Shown one piece after another: positions 24,735 through 34,533 of a stretch of 64,000 bases of DNA. The stretch's first letter is position 1; each line of letters starts with the position of its first letter. Source of the stretch: Dyadobacter fermentans (lineage in GTDB: Bacteria > Bacteroidota > Bacteroidia > Cytophagales > Spirosomataceae); assembly GCF_019924045.1 (NCBI RefSeq), contig NZ_JAHXBN010000015.1:104558-168557 (forward strand), in the 5' to 3' direction. The notes below the pieces were generated by a model. It was not told the DNA's origin. It did not search any database and saw only the letters and a program-made list of their open reading frames with translations. The position numbers were made by a program, and so were the translations under genes.

Positions 24735-24760
24735 TTATTCAAGTTAGCCAAATTTGGACT

Positions 24761-25471
24761 TCAAACCAACGCACTCACCTTCGTAGGGTTTGGATTGATA
24801 GTGTCTGACTCTACGAGCCCGTCGCGGAGGCGGACGATGCGGTGCGCGTAATGCGCGATGTCCTCTTCGTGGGTCACCATCACGATCGTGTTGCCTTTGC
24901 TATAAAGTTGGTCGAACAGGTCCATGATTTCGTAAGAAGTCTTGGAATCGAGGTTACCGGTAGGTTCGTCAGCGAGCAGGATACTCGGTTCGTTTACAAG
25001 CGCACGTGCAATAGCAACACGCTGGCGCTGACCACCCGAGAGTTCATTCGGCTTATGTCCTGCCCGGTTCTCCAATCCTACGTTTTTGAGGGATTGCATC
25101 GCCTTTTCCGTCCTGTCGGCCTTGCTCAACCCTGCGTAAATGAGCGGCAAAGCCACATTATCCAGCGACGACATCCTCGGAAGCAGGTTAAATGTCTGGA
25201 ATACAAACCCGATTTCCTTGTTACGGATCTCCGCCAGCTCGTTTTCCGTCATGTCACTGACGTCCTTATTATTCAGGACGTATCTTCCGGTCGTAGGCGT
25301 ATCGAGGCAGCCGATAATGTTCATCAATGTAGATTTCCCCGAGCCCGACGGCCCCATAAACGCCACATATTCCCCTTTGTTAACCGAAATTGTAACGGAT
25401 TTGAGCGCCTGGATAATCTCGCTACCCATTATGTAGCGTTTAGCGATCTCGCTGGTTTCTATGATTTTCAT
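24761..25471 (-). CDS. ABC transporter ATP-binding protein, MacB/LolD type
   Basis: 236 residues. Walker [10 protein letters not shown] (about 40-48), Q-loop [12 protein letters not shown], signature [16 protein letters not shown] (about 144-159), Walker [13 protein letters not shown] and H-loop VTHEEDIA. The sequence is typical of ATPases serving MacB/LolCDE/FtsX-like permeases in lipoprotein sorting, antimicrobial peptide or macrolide export. No permease gene is adjacent, so the partner lies outside the window. Length is normal. Confidence 0.92.
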   Translation of the reverse strand: MKIIETSEIAKRYIMGSEIIQALKSVTISVNKGEYVAFMGPSGSGKSTLMNIIGCLDTPTTGRYVLNNKDVSDMTENELAEIRNKEIGFVFQTFNLLPRMSSLDNVALPLIYAGLSKADRTEKAMQSLKNVGLENRAGHKPNELSGGQRQRVAIARALVNEPSILLADEPTGNLDSKTSYEIMDLFDQLYSKGNTIVMVTHEEDIAHYAHRIVRLRDGLVESDTINPNPTKVSALV

Positions 25472-25507
25472 GAGACGATTTTTCAGTAGGAATATAGCTG
25501 TTATGAG

Positions 25508-25963
25508 TCAGGATGCAGATGAAATTTTATGAAAAAACCCATGCACAAAAAATGAAGCCAGGATCACGGGCGGGGGAATGTTCTCATTAATCACTTGCCC
25601 TTCCCGCTTCCAGAGCCCCGCAGACTCAAATAGCGCTTCGGATTCGCCATCGCTCACTGCCCATTTGCCGCGCAGCCACGAATCCAGCCGCCAGTAGTAA
25701 TGCACACCGTCGTAAGTGATCTGCGCTTTGCTCCGAAAAACATTGTAATCGATGCTACCCAGCACATTTTTCCCTTCGATATCGCAAATCTCCGTACGCG
25801 ACTGGAAAAATCCTTTGCTCTTGAATGTGAGCATATAGCCGTCCAGCTCACCGCGACCGTCGTATTTCCAAAGGGTCGTTTTCAGTATCCCGGCGATGAC
25901 TTTACCCCGGAAAATCCGGCATTCCGTTTCAGTGAAATTGGATTTCCAGGACAAAGCCGCCAT
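25508..25963 (-). CDS. Hypothetical protein, tubby-C/LURP-one-like
   Basis: 151 residues. A chain of short beta-strands (IRFRGKV-like start, ICDIEGKNVLGSIDYN, AQITYDGVHYYWRLD, WAVSDGESEALFES) ends in a hydrophobic C-terminal helix (PPPVILASFFVHGFF). The strand-helix layout resembles tubby-C/LURP-one domains, which can be lipid-linked scramblase-like proteins, but I cannot confirm the family. No signal peptide. Separated from its neighbours by 36-40 bp on the same strand. Confidence 0.5.
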   Translation of the reverse strand: MAALSWKSNFTETECRIFRGKVIAGILKTTLWKYDGRGELDGYMLTFKSKGFFQSRTEICDIEGKNVLGSIDYNVFRSKAQITYDGVHYYWRLDSWLRGKWAVSDGESEALFESAGLWKREGQVINENIPPPVILASFFVHGFFHKISSAS

Positions 25964-26003
25964 TGATGAAGAGTAATTTTGAGACGGCTAAAATATTAAA
26001 TCA

Positions 26004-28664
26004 TCAAAAGTCCGCTCTTTGTTTTTCGATAAGTGCCCGCATGGGCTGATAGCGCGTCAGAAATCGCTGATAACCGGCAGGCAATGCATACTGCTTTACC
26101 TTCGCTTCCCCCTCCGCTGCTTGTCCGAGCAAGCCTTGTTCAAGGTTCAGAAATGCATATTGTTCCCAAAGTTCGGGGGCATATTCATTGTACCGCAAGG
26201 CATCCAGCACCAGCTGATAAGCGTGTTTCACCTGTTTTTTACCCCGATAATATTCCGACGCCGCCGATACAATACGGGCATCGAACGGATTAGCACGCAC
26301 GGCACTTTGAATATTTTGCGCAGAAGGCGATCTCGAAACTACCGCAAACAATGAATCTGTCACCGATTTCGGCCTGACGCCCGAGAATAATGACTGTTTC
26401 AGCTGCTCTATCGCCGCATTTTGCTGCTTATCCTGGATTTTATCAAGCAATACCACGGCCACCTCCTTTTTATCGGACAATGCATTCGCTACCGCCATCC
26501 CGATCGTCCCTTCGATCCCTTCCACAGGTGATAATGCTTCGATCGCTTTATCGTACAGCCCGAGTTGCAGGAGCCAGTGCCCTAATATCTTATGGTACAA
26601 ATCACTCTTTTCTCCTTCTTCCGCCGCCCAGCCCGTGAGCGTTTCCAATGCTTTTAATTTATTCCCGCTATAAAATTCCGGATACAGTGCCGCGAGGGAC
26701 AAATCCTGCGATAGTACCGGATTTTTTGCCGCCAGTTTCGGCAGCAATGCAGCCGGTAGCGAATCAAATGCAGCCTGATTTGTGGCATAATTGAGTAAAT
26801 AAGCCAGAGAAGAGACGCTCAAAAGCGAATCTTTGGGGACCGCATTCTTGTTAAAATCCTCTTTATGAAACTGCTGTCTCATATTCTGAACTGCCAGCCA
26901 GTTGGCCTGCCATGAAAGGTAATCGTGCTTGGCGGAACCCGCAGCAAGGGAATCCAGCAGGTCGGCATCTGTACTTCTGGCAAGGATTGCGAGCAGGTTC
27001 GCCGCCGGGATTTCCGGACGGGCTGCATTCGCTTTGGCCAGATCCAGGTAATAGTAAGCCGAATCGGCCACATTGGTTTTGGAATAAAGCATGCCAAGGT
27101 TATTCAGCAGCTCGCCATTGGCCGGGAAGCGGCGCAGGCCTTCCTGCAAACTGTATACGGCATCGAAAAACAGGCTCTCCTGCGTCAGAATGCCGCTCAG
27201 GCCTGCGTAGGCCTGCGGGGAAGGATTTTTCAATAGCGACTGCCTGAAATAATACGCGGCTGCGTTGCGGTCGCCCTGTTTCAATGCAATGGATGCCAGC
27301 GCGTAGTTCGATTTATGGTTTTGAAATTCCTGCTGCAATGCAAGTTTATAGTACTGCTCGGCAAGGGGAAACTCCTCCGTAGTGGAATGCAAGTCGCCCA
27401 ATCCATTGAAATAACCGGCAATCGCCTGATTAAGAGGAAGGAGCTTTTGCATTGAGAATAATATCACCACCCCTGCAAAACCAAAGAGCCGTGTTTGCGT
27501 CAGCCCGAAGCGAAGTGGTTTGTACAAAACCTTATAAACCGCCAGTTTTTGTTGAAACAGCTCATAGAAATTGATCAACACATAAAACAGGAAAAGCAGG
27601 CCCATCGCCAGTTGCCCCTGCACAATCGTATCTTCCAGCGTTTCGAGCACGGGGTCGTTCGCGGTACCGGCCATTAAGCCGCCAAATGAAGCCGCAATAA
27701 TAAACAACCCGATGTAAAGCCAGAAACCTGTGGTCCTGAACGGAAGCAGCCCCTGCGTAGAGTCCGCCCGGCGCCGGAACCCCCAGATACCAAGTACGCC
27801 CGATACTAATGCGAGGTAAAAAGGATTGATCAAAGTCACATTCCAGTCTATCTGCCGGGTGTTTTGGAGGTATATCAATAATAACAGCAGCAGATACAGC
27901 ACGCTGATGACGATGAACTGCACAAGCCCAGAACGACCTTTGCCGGACTGTCCGCTCGTGCTAAGCCAAACAAGGCCCGCCATGATTTCGGTCGCGGAAA
28001 CCAGCAGGAAGAGCATGGTAGCAATGAGCCACAATGGAAAAGAATAGGCCGCAGCCGTGAGCGCGGGAAGCGGTGATGCCGCGCCGAATGCGACCAATGC
28101 CGCCAACACGACCGATACGCCGGTAATGCCAGCAATGCGGGTAGTAATGCCGAGATCAGGACGGAATGCATGAAAATAGTAGGATACACCTCCGTACAAA
28201 ACAGTAGCGGTCAGAAACAAAAGCCGGTTCTCAGCCCCGAAAACACGTAATGCTTCCAATCTCGCGAATGCCAGGAACATAATGAACAGGATCGTTCCGC
28301 CAAGGTACCAGAACCTCGACATGGTCGTCAAAGCAGCGAGCACGAGCGAAAGGCCAATGAGCGCCCCAATCCAGAACAAATAAACCGTCATCGCATTGAC
28401 CTCCATCACCGACGACATAAAGCTCTCCGTCACCAGGTGCGTGGGCGTCGAAATACCATATTGCCATTGCCCGAGTTGCAGCACGTCCACCACCGCCGTC
28501 GTTTCCGACAGCTCGCTTACCACATTCCACCGCACCACATTCCCCAGCGGATCAATGCATTGCCAAACCAGGAAAACCAGTCCCAAAATCAAAACCAGGA
28601 AAGCACCGACAGCCATCCGCCGCTCGGACGGCGACCACACCTTCCAGAAAAGTAAATCGTTCAT
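26004..28664 (-). CDS. Polytopic membrane protein with TPR region
   Basis: 886 residues. The N-terminal half contains about eleven or twelve hydrophobic helices (for example MAVGAFLVLILGLVFLVWQ near residue 17, then AGITGVSVVLAALVAFGAA and VIVLYLLLLLLIYL-like stretches). The C-terminal half (about 440-886) is soluble with TPR units (AEQYYKLALQQEFQNHKSNY, AYYFRQSLLKNPSPQAYAGL, AYYYLDLAKANAARPE). The orientation places the TPR domain after the membrane part. The plan resembles O-antigen-ligase/Wzy-like proteins with a TPR tail but lacks a recognised signature. Not assigned; the closest guess is an envelope assembly factor. Confidence 0.65.
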   Translation of the reverse strand: MNDLLFWKVWSPSERRMAVGAFLVLILGLVFLVWQCIDPLGNVVRWNVVSELSETTAVVDVLQLGQWQYGISTPTHLVTESFMSSVMEVNAMTVYLFWIGALIGLSLVLAALTTMSRFWYLGGTILFIMFLAFARLEALRVFGAENRLLFLTATVLYGGVSYYFHAFRPDLGITTRIAGITGVSVVLAALVAFGAASPLPALTAAAYSFPLWLIATMLFLLVSATEIMAGLVWLSTSGQSGKGRSGLVQFIVISVLYLLLLLLIYLQNTRQIDWNVTLINPFYLALVSGVLGIWGFRRRADSTQGLLPFRTTGFWLYIGLFIIAASFGGLMAGTANDPVLETLEDTIVQGQLAMGLLFLFYVLINFYELFQQKLAVYKVLYKPLRFGLTQTRLFGFAGVVILFSMQKLLPLNQAIAGYFNGLGDLHSTTEEFPLAEQYYKLALQQEFQNHKSNYALASIALKQGDRNAAAYYFRQSLLKNPSPQAYAGLSGILTQESLFFDAVYSLQEGLRRFPANGELLNNLGMLYSKTNVADSAYYYLDLAKANAARPEIPAANLLAILARSTDADLLDSLAAGSAKHDYLSWQANWLAVQNMRQQFHKEDFNKNAVPKDSLLSVSSLAYLLNYATNQAAFDSLPAALLPKLAAKNPVLSQDLSLAALYPEFYSGNKLKALETLTGWAAEEGEKSDLYHKILGHWLLQLGLYDKAIEALSPVEGIEGTIGMAVANALSDKKEVAVVLLDKIQDKQQNAAIEQLKQSLFSGVRPKSVTDSLFAVVSRSPSAQNIQSAVRANPFDARIVSAASEYYRGKKQVKHAYQLVLDALRYNEYAPELWEQYAFLNLEQGLLGQAAEGEAKVKQYALPAGYQRFLTRYQPMRALIEKQRADF

Positions 28665-28691
28665 ATTGTGTTTTTTGTCAACGGAAACCGG

Positions 28692-29024
28692 TCAGAGACC
28701 AGTGATCTCCACCAAATCGTTCGTTTCGAGCAAAGCCAGCGCCGACGCCAAATTTGCCTCGAAAATTTCTTTCAATCTATTTTTGGATGTATTCCCACAC
28801 GTCAGCCAAATGACTTTCGGCGGACTGCCGAAGCGGTTTAGTAACGAAACGAAGTCGTCGTCCTTGGTAATAACAATTGCATTTTTTGTTTTGGAAAACG
28901 AAAATATATCCTGGTCCTCCGCATGACGGAGGTTGAGGAACTGTACCGAAAAACAGGGGATTTCGAAAGTCTCGGTGATCCAGACGGCAAGCGCCGGAGG
29001 CAATTGGGCGTCGAGTATGATCAT
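28692..29024 (-). CDS. DUF5615 PIN-like protein (putative toxin)
   Basis: 110 residues. MIILDAQLPPALAVWI gives the first Asp of the PIN-like fold, VITKDDDFVSLLNRFG the central acidic cluster (about residues 52-67), and VIWLTCGNTSKNRL the final strand and loop. This is the DUF5615/Mut7-C-like small RNase family. Its ATG overlaps the stop of the DUF433 gene by one base (TGATG), the usual toxin/antitoxin order. Predicted RNase toxin neutralised by the DUF433 partner. Confidence 0.82.
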   Translation of the reverse strand: MIILDAQLPPALAVWITETFEIPCFSVQFLNLRHAEDQDIFSFSKTKNAIVITKDDDFVSLLNRFGSPPKVIWLTCGNTSKNRLKEIFEANLASALALLETNDLVEITGL

Positions 29025-29257
29025 CAGGCCGCTTGCAGGACGGGGTGGTTCAGTTTAGCCGCCGCGTAGAGAAGACATGCAGTAATATCTTCCGGTTCCA
29101 GGTCAGGTAGCTCTTCTGTCACAATCTGTTCCGGTGTAAGGCCGGCTGCGAGCAGCTCGATCACGTCAGTCACACGGATACGCATATTACGAATGCAGGG
29201 CTTTCCCCCGCATTGTTTCGGATTGAAGGTGATACGTTCCAGAAGTTGCGCGTTCAT
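29024..29257 (-). CDS. DUF433 protein (putative antitoxin)
   Basis: 77 residues. ITFNPKQCGGKPCIRNMRIR is the diagnostic DUF433 start, followed by VTDVIELLAAGLTPEQIVTE and DLEPEDITACLLYAAA. It has a wHTH-like fold and is typically the antitoxin of DUF5615 toxins. First gene of the pair, with a promoter presumably in the 267-bp gap shared with atpD. Confidence 0.85.
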   Translation of the reverse strand: MNAQLLERITFNPKQCGGKPCIRNMRIRVTDVIELLAAGLTPEQIVTEELPDLEPEDITACLLYAAAKLNHPVLQAA

Positions 29258-29451
29258 CTGCTTTTTTGTCGATGTTCAGATCAAATTTAGGCGATTTTAA
29301 CAAGTAACTCAAACGGCCCGCTCCATTCCGACGGCTTCAAAAAGTTCCCGCATTCCCCTTCTCCAAGCTACTTTCCGGAAATATTAAACACAGTTTTCGG
29401 GAAAAACGGGTGATTTTCTAAAAAATATCCAAATTTTCGGCCCGTCTGCTA

Positions 29452-31039
<1,588 letters not shown>

Positions 31040-31046
31040 GTTGTAG

Positions 31047-31119
31047 AGTTCATGAGTTTATGAGTCCATGAGTATAGTCTCATAAACTCTAAACTCATAG
31101 ACTCATAAGCTCATAAACT
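31047..31119. repeat. 31-bp hairpin of ATGAGT words between atpD and atpC
   Basis: 31047-31077 and 31089-31119 are complementary at 27 of 31 positions; most mismatches are G-U pairs, with an 11-nt loop. Each arm is itself a run of near-repeats (CATGAGTTTA, TGAGTCCATG, AGTATAG). The element fills almost the whole gap between two genes that should be co-transcribed. Similar words recur at 59104-59151. Confidence 0.8.
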
Positions 31120-31127
31120 TTCTAATC

Positions 31128-31370
31128 ATGCATTTAGAAATCATTACCCCAGATAAAAAGGTATTTGCCGGCGAGGCGAATGCCGTAACATTACCGGGTA
31201 CCGAAGGACAGTTTCAGGTTCTGAACCGTCACGCGCCGCTGGTCAGCACGCTGGGCAAAGGTGATGTGGTAGTCGATACCGGCGCTGCAAAGCAAAACTT
31301 CGTCATCGACGGTGGTGTTGTGGAAGTGCTGAATAACAAAGTACTGGTTCTCGCCGAAGCCGTTCTTTAA
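31128..31370 (+). CDS. atpC: F1F0 ATP synthase subunit epsilon, short form
   Basis: 80 residues: only the N-terminal beta-sandwich of epsilon (MHLEIITPDKKVFAGEANAV, LPGTEGQFQVLNRHAPLVS, FVIDGGVVEVLNNKVLVLAE). The C-terminal two-helix domain, which gives autoinhibition in Escherichia coli and Bacillus (about 130-140 residues), is absent. This short form is common in Bacteroidota, so it is not a local truncation. It couples gamma to the c-ring; ATP-dependent inhibition by epsilon is not expected. Confidence 0.95.
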   Translation: MHLEIITPDKKVFAGEANAVTLPGTEGQFQVLNRHAPLVSTLGKGDVVVDTGAAKQNFVIDGGVVEVLNNKVLVLAEAVL

Positions 31371-31388
31371 GGAATATATATTTAATGC

Positions 31389-31427
31389 AAAAGCGCGGAT
31401 GCTGTGAAAACGGCATCCGCGCTTTTT
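31389..31427. terminator. Bidirectional terminator after atpC
   Basis: AAAAGCGCGGATGC (31389-31402) pairs perfectly with GCATCCGCGCTTTT (31413-31426), 14 bp with a 10-nt loop, A run on one side and T run on the other. It serves atpDC and the convergent PIN gene. Confidence 0.92.
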
Positions 31428-31431
31428 GTTT

Positions 31432-31845
31432 CTATTGTTTTTCAAGGATATCTAAAAACGCCTGTAAACGAACGATCGGAATATTTTCAAAGACTTTCAG
31501 GTCCAGTAATCCAGGCTTATCTCCGGTTATGATAAAATCAGCCTGCCCATCCTTGGCCAATGCGAGGATAAAATTGTCGTCAGGATCAGGACTCGCCTCG
31601 ACGTGCGACGTAATGATGATTGGCTTTAACCGCCATTTTAGAGAATTAATAAAAAGGTCTGCCTCCTCTATCGAAATATATTTTCGGAATTTATCACGAT
31701 AAGCGACATCTCGGATCTCTTCCAGAAGAGTAATATCAGCTAATATCTGGACGCCTTCATTTAACAGAACACGCTCCAACTTAGCCCTGTGTGTTTTTCC
31801 AATGAGGGCGCTTATGTAATCTGTTGTGTCAATAACAACTTTCAC
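31432..31845 (-). CDS. PIN-domain toxin (COG1569-like)
   Basis: 137 residues. MKVVIDTTDYISALIGKTH holds the first Asp, LLEEIRDVAYRDKFRKYI the helical region, EASPDPDDNFILALAKDGQA the central acidic cluster and DFIITGDKPGLLDL the last (TGD). This is the putative toxin PIN family with DPDDN. It overlaps the upstream 77-residue gene by 4 bp (ATGA), giving a coupled antitoxin-toxin pair. Predicted Mg-dependent RNase. Confidence 0.86.
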   Translation of the reverse strand: MKVVIDTTDYISALIGKTHRAKLERVLLNEGVQILADITLLEEIRDVAYRDKFRKYISIEEADLFINSLKWRLKPIIITSHVEASPDPDDNFILALAKDGQADFIITGDKPGLLDLKVFENIPIVRLQAFLDILEKQ

Positions 31846-32075
31846 TTCTTCACGCTCCTGGCCGCCCGAACTGCTTTTATTTCGGCAAGAATCTCCTCCT
31901 CGGTGATATCGGGATCCGTCTGTGGCAATCGGCCGGATAGCTCAGCCCATTCATTGCGGAAATCGACGAAAGAAGCCTGTGGCTCAGGCTGTCTGATTTT
32001 TAGAAATTTCAGACTTTTCAACAACTCCAATACGAATGGAGCTTTTTTCTCAGGAATGTCGATTATTATTTCCAT
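31842..32075 (-). CDS. Putative antitoxin of the PIN pair
   Basis: 77 residues, charged, with an N-terminal strand MEIIIDIPEKKAPFVLELLK followed by a helix and a C-terminal region (ITEEEILAEIKAVRAARSVK) typical of antitoxins that wrap a PIN toxin. DUF2683/Phd-like assignment is tentative. It is the first gene of the pair; the junction with the toxin is ATGA. No DNA-binding motif is obvious beyond the N-terminal strand. Confidence 0.7.
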   Translation of the reverse strand: MEIIIDIPEKKAPFVLELLKSLKFLKIRQPEPQASFVDFRNEWAELSGRLPQTDPDITEEEILAEIKAVRAARSVKK

Positions 32076-32118
32076 AGTAATGTGCGCGTTATTGCACTAC
32101 CAATATAACATGGAAATA

Positions 32119-32841
32119 TCAACTTTGGTTACCTTCGAAGGCTAATCCCGAGATAACCAACAAAATCGCCCCGTTCGACAACGCCTCGAATTCTACCGTC
32201 TCCGCATTGCCCAGCCCTAGGCCGTCCCGCCGTTCCAGCAGGCGGTTTTGCACTTCGAATGCGCCTTCGATCACGAAAATGAATGCGTTATGATCCGCAG
32301 TCTCACTGCTGAAAATACCTTCTGCCCGGCCGTCGTATTGGCCGATGAACAGATGGGCGGAGCTTCCGTTGTAGCCACGGACCGGGAGAAGGACATTCTT
32401 TTCACTTAAATCAAACGGAACGGTGATGCCGGTTGACGACATCGGGGTGCTTAAAAACTGGCTATCGTTAATCCTGATCTGCAAATAATTGATCGCCTCG
32501 TCAGGATATGGATTGGTAATGATGTAATGCTTATCGGGGGATGCAAGTAAAAAGAGCACTTCGCCGGAATTAATAAATCGGGGCTCCCTACCCTTTTCCT
32601 CGACTTCAATAGCCCCGACCAGCGGCAGCAAAATAACCTGACAAAACTGCTCTACAATCAATTCCCGGCCGCATTCCGGCATGAGCGTCTCATCATTCAG
32701 GACTTCCAGCGTTCCAAGCGGCTCACGGGCGACAGCACGGTATTCTCCAAAATTGAAAGTCCTGAAACTCCGGAAGCCATCTGTTTGAAATTGCCCGCGA
32801 AGGCCTGCCAGGTATATTTGAGCTTGGGTTGTTGGGAACAT
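32119..32841 (-). CDS. Pirin-like bicupin protein (YhaK type)
   Basis: 240 residues with two cupin-like halves. The first carries FRTFNFGEYRAV and LPLVGAIEVEEKGREPRFIN, the second LFIGQYDGRAEGIF, AFIFVIEGAFEVQNRLL and the terminal RDGLGLGNAETVEFEALSNG seen in short pirin-like (YhhW/YhaK) proteins. Classic pirin metal residues (HxH and a distal H/E) are not clear, so quercetinase activity is doubtful. Cytoplasmic. Likely redox-sensing or a non-enzymatic paralogue. Confidence 0.7.
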   Translation of the reverse strand: MFPTTQAQIYLAGLRGQFQTDGFRSFRTFNFGEYRAVAREPLGTLEVLNDETLMPECGRELIVEQFCQVILLPLVGAIEVEEKGREPRFINSGEVLFLLASPDKHYIITNPYPDEAINYLQIRINDSQFLSTPMSSTGITVPFDLSEKNVLLPVRGYNGSSAHLFIGQYDGRAEGIFSSETADHNAFIFVIEGAFEVQNRLLERRDGLGLGNAETVEFEALSNGAILLVISGLAFEGNQS

Positions 32842-32844
32842 AGG

Positions 32845-32976
32845 GATGTATTACTTCGGCTTTCGGCCGTCGGCCGTCGGCTTAATTACTATTTTAGTGG
32901 TCGACAGGTCGGCGGTCAACAATTATACATTAGCTAAAAAAGCTCGACTGCCGAAAGCCGACTGCCGAAGTACATC
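32845..32976. repeat. Self-complementary GTCGGC/TTTCGGC-rich element
   Basis: GATGTA (32845-32850) and ACTTCGGC (32853-32860) match TACATC (32971-32976) and GCCGAAGT (32964-32971). In between, GGCTTTCGGC, GTCGGCCGTCGGC and GGTCGGCGGTC face ACTGCCGAAAGCCGACTGCC. The whole gap (132 bp) thus folds into an imperfect long stem made of a few repeated words. It overlaps the stop codon of the dioxygenase-like gene, and only 3 bp separate it from the pirin-like start on the same strand. Confidence 0.7.
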
Positions 32977-33715
32977 AAGCACTTACCACAATGGCGTGCG
33001 TCAGCACATACCCAGCCGAAACGCTGCCGGTAACGGTCGACAGTTCGGTACTTACACCGTCGCCAAATACGTTATCCTTTGCATTGGTCGTGTCGGCCTG
33101 GCCGTGGCTCGCATACACGCCCTGCGCAAATACCACCTTGCTGATCTCCTCCGGAAATGCTATTTGAGTCACCAGCAACGATTTTCCGCTCGCATTATAC
33201 ACGTGCACGTGAATGTGCACCGCGCGGCCCGAGTACCAGCCCGGGTAAATGCTCGTGAAAGTCACAAGGCCATTGGCATCGGTCGTCTGGCGACCGCGGA
33301 GGAAATGTACGCTCGTGTAGTTGGTCGACTGCATACCTGTGCCACCATACTCAGAGTAGTTACCGGCCGCGTCGCAATGCCAGATATCTACCAATGCATC
33401 TGCCAGACCTTCGCAGCTGTTGTTTTTATTCTGAATAGTGATGTTGACCGTCAGTTTGGTTCCGGTGCGGTCGGAAGTAATGTCGTTCGAAACCAGGCTC
33501 GCCGGCGATTTCGTCGGAAATGGTCCTTCTGTTTCAGAGGCCGTCGTGGTACAAGTGCCCGAGTTAGAGCCCGAAGTACTGCCAGATGTGGAGCCGGACG
33601 TGTCGGTTGAGGTTTCTACCGGATCCACAGTGTCATTGGAGCAGCTGATCACGGGTATGATCGCCGCCAGTCCCAATGCTGAAAACCCTCTTTTCAAAAA
33701 TTCTTTGCGTTCCAT
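32975..33715 (-). CDS. Intradiol ring-cleavage dioxygenase-like lipoprotein
   Basis: 246 residues. Signal peptide with a twin-basic-to-lipobox pattern (MERKEFLKRGFSALGLAAI, then VISCS with Cys about 25), then a low-complexity linker rich in GSTSGSTSGS. The catalytic beta-sandwich has ETEGPFP, ADALVDIWHCDAAGNYSEYG and PGWYSGRAVHIHVHV, giving the Tyr and His iron ligands of protocatechuate/catechol dioxygenases. Secreted single-subunit members are common in Bacteroidota, where the substrate is usually unknown. Iron-dependent aromatic ring cleavage is a family inference. Confidence 0.83.
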   Translation of the reverse strand: MERKEFLKRGFSALGLAAIIPVISCSNDTVDPVETSTDTSGSTSGSTSGSNSGTCTTTASETEGPFPTKSPASLVSNDITSDRTGTKLTVNITIQNKNNSCEGLADALVDIWHCDAAGNYSEYGGTGMQSTNYTSVHFLRGRQTTDANGLVTFTSIYPGWYSGRAVHIHVHVYNASGKSLLVTQIAFPEEISKVVFAQGVYASHGQADTTNAKDNVFGDGVSTELSTVTGSVSAGYVLTHAIVVSA

Positions 33716-33837
33716 AATTGCAGCAGTTCTGTGAGTTCAAATACATTATCGTATCCGTTTCTCCCTTTGTTGCGGAACAGGCGGCATGTGTCGGTCAACG
33801 GCCCGATTTTACCGGTGAATCGGCAGGTTTGCTGAAA

Positions 33838-34533
33838 TCAGGTTTGCCGGTTCTTCCATTTTTCAATAAAGTCGACATAGCTGTCGCTTACGGGTAACTC
33901 CGTGCCCGACAAAAGCTTAACTTTTTTATTTTGAATAGATTTCACCTGCATGCTGGGCACAATATAGCTCCGGTGAATTCTGCTAAACCCGTTTTCGGGT
34001 AAAATTTCGAGAATACCTTTCAGCGACATGAGCGTCATGACCGGGTGACGGGAACTCAGCAAGTGGATTTTAATATAATCTTCCATCCCCTCGATATAGG
34101 CAATGTCATTCAATGCAATCTTGATCGCCTTGTACTCCGAACGGACCACGATAGACTCCTCCTTTTCTTTCGGTTTTTTCAGTTCAAAACGTTCGGCAGC
34201 CTTTTGCACCGCCTTTTCGAAACGTTCAATCGTAATAGGCTTCAAAAGATAATCCACCGCTTCGAGCTCAAAACCCTCATAAGCGAATTTCTTATGAGCA
34301 GTCGTAAAAATGACCATCGGCCGGCTTTCCAGCCTGGCAACCAGCTCCAATCCCGACAAATCGGGCATGTTGATGTCTATGAAAAGCAAATCCACCACAT
34401 TGGCTTTCAGAAACCTGCGACCTTCAATCGCATCATCGAACATTCCCGTCAATTCCAGCACCGGAAATGCAGTAATGTATTTTTCGAGTACGCTCAACGC
34501 CAGCGGCTCGTCGTCAATGATCACGCATTTCAT
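33838..34533 (-). CDS. LytTR-family response regulator
   Basis: 231 residues. The receiver domain has D9-D10 (KCVIIDDEPLALSVLEKYI), phosphoacceptor Asp in LLFIDINMPDLSGLEL (about 54) and VIFTTAHKKFAYEGFE with the switch Thr and Lys. A LytTR DNA-binding domain follows (SEYKAIKIALNDIAYIEGME, then FSRIHRSYIV). The gene's ATG overlaps the stop of the sensor kinase gene by 4 bp. It is the output of this two-component system; LytTR proteins bind pairs of short direct repeats. Confidence 0.94.
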   Translation of the reverse strand: MKCVIIDDEPLALSVLEKYITAFPVLELTGMFDDAIEGRRFLKANVVDLLFIDINMPDLSGLELVARLESRPMVIFTTAHKKFAYEGFELEAVDYLLKPITIERFEKAVQKAAERFELKKPKEKEESIVVRSEYKAIKIALNDIAYIEGMEDYIKIHLLSSRHPVMTLMSLKGILEILPENGFSRIHRSYIVPSMQVKSIQNKKVKLLSGTELPVSDSYVDFIEKWKNRQT

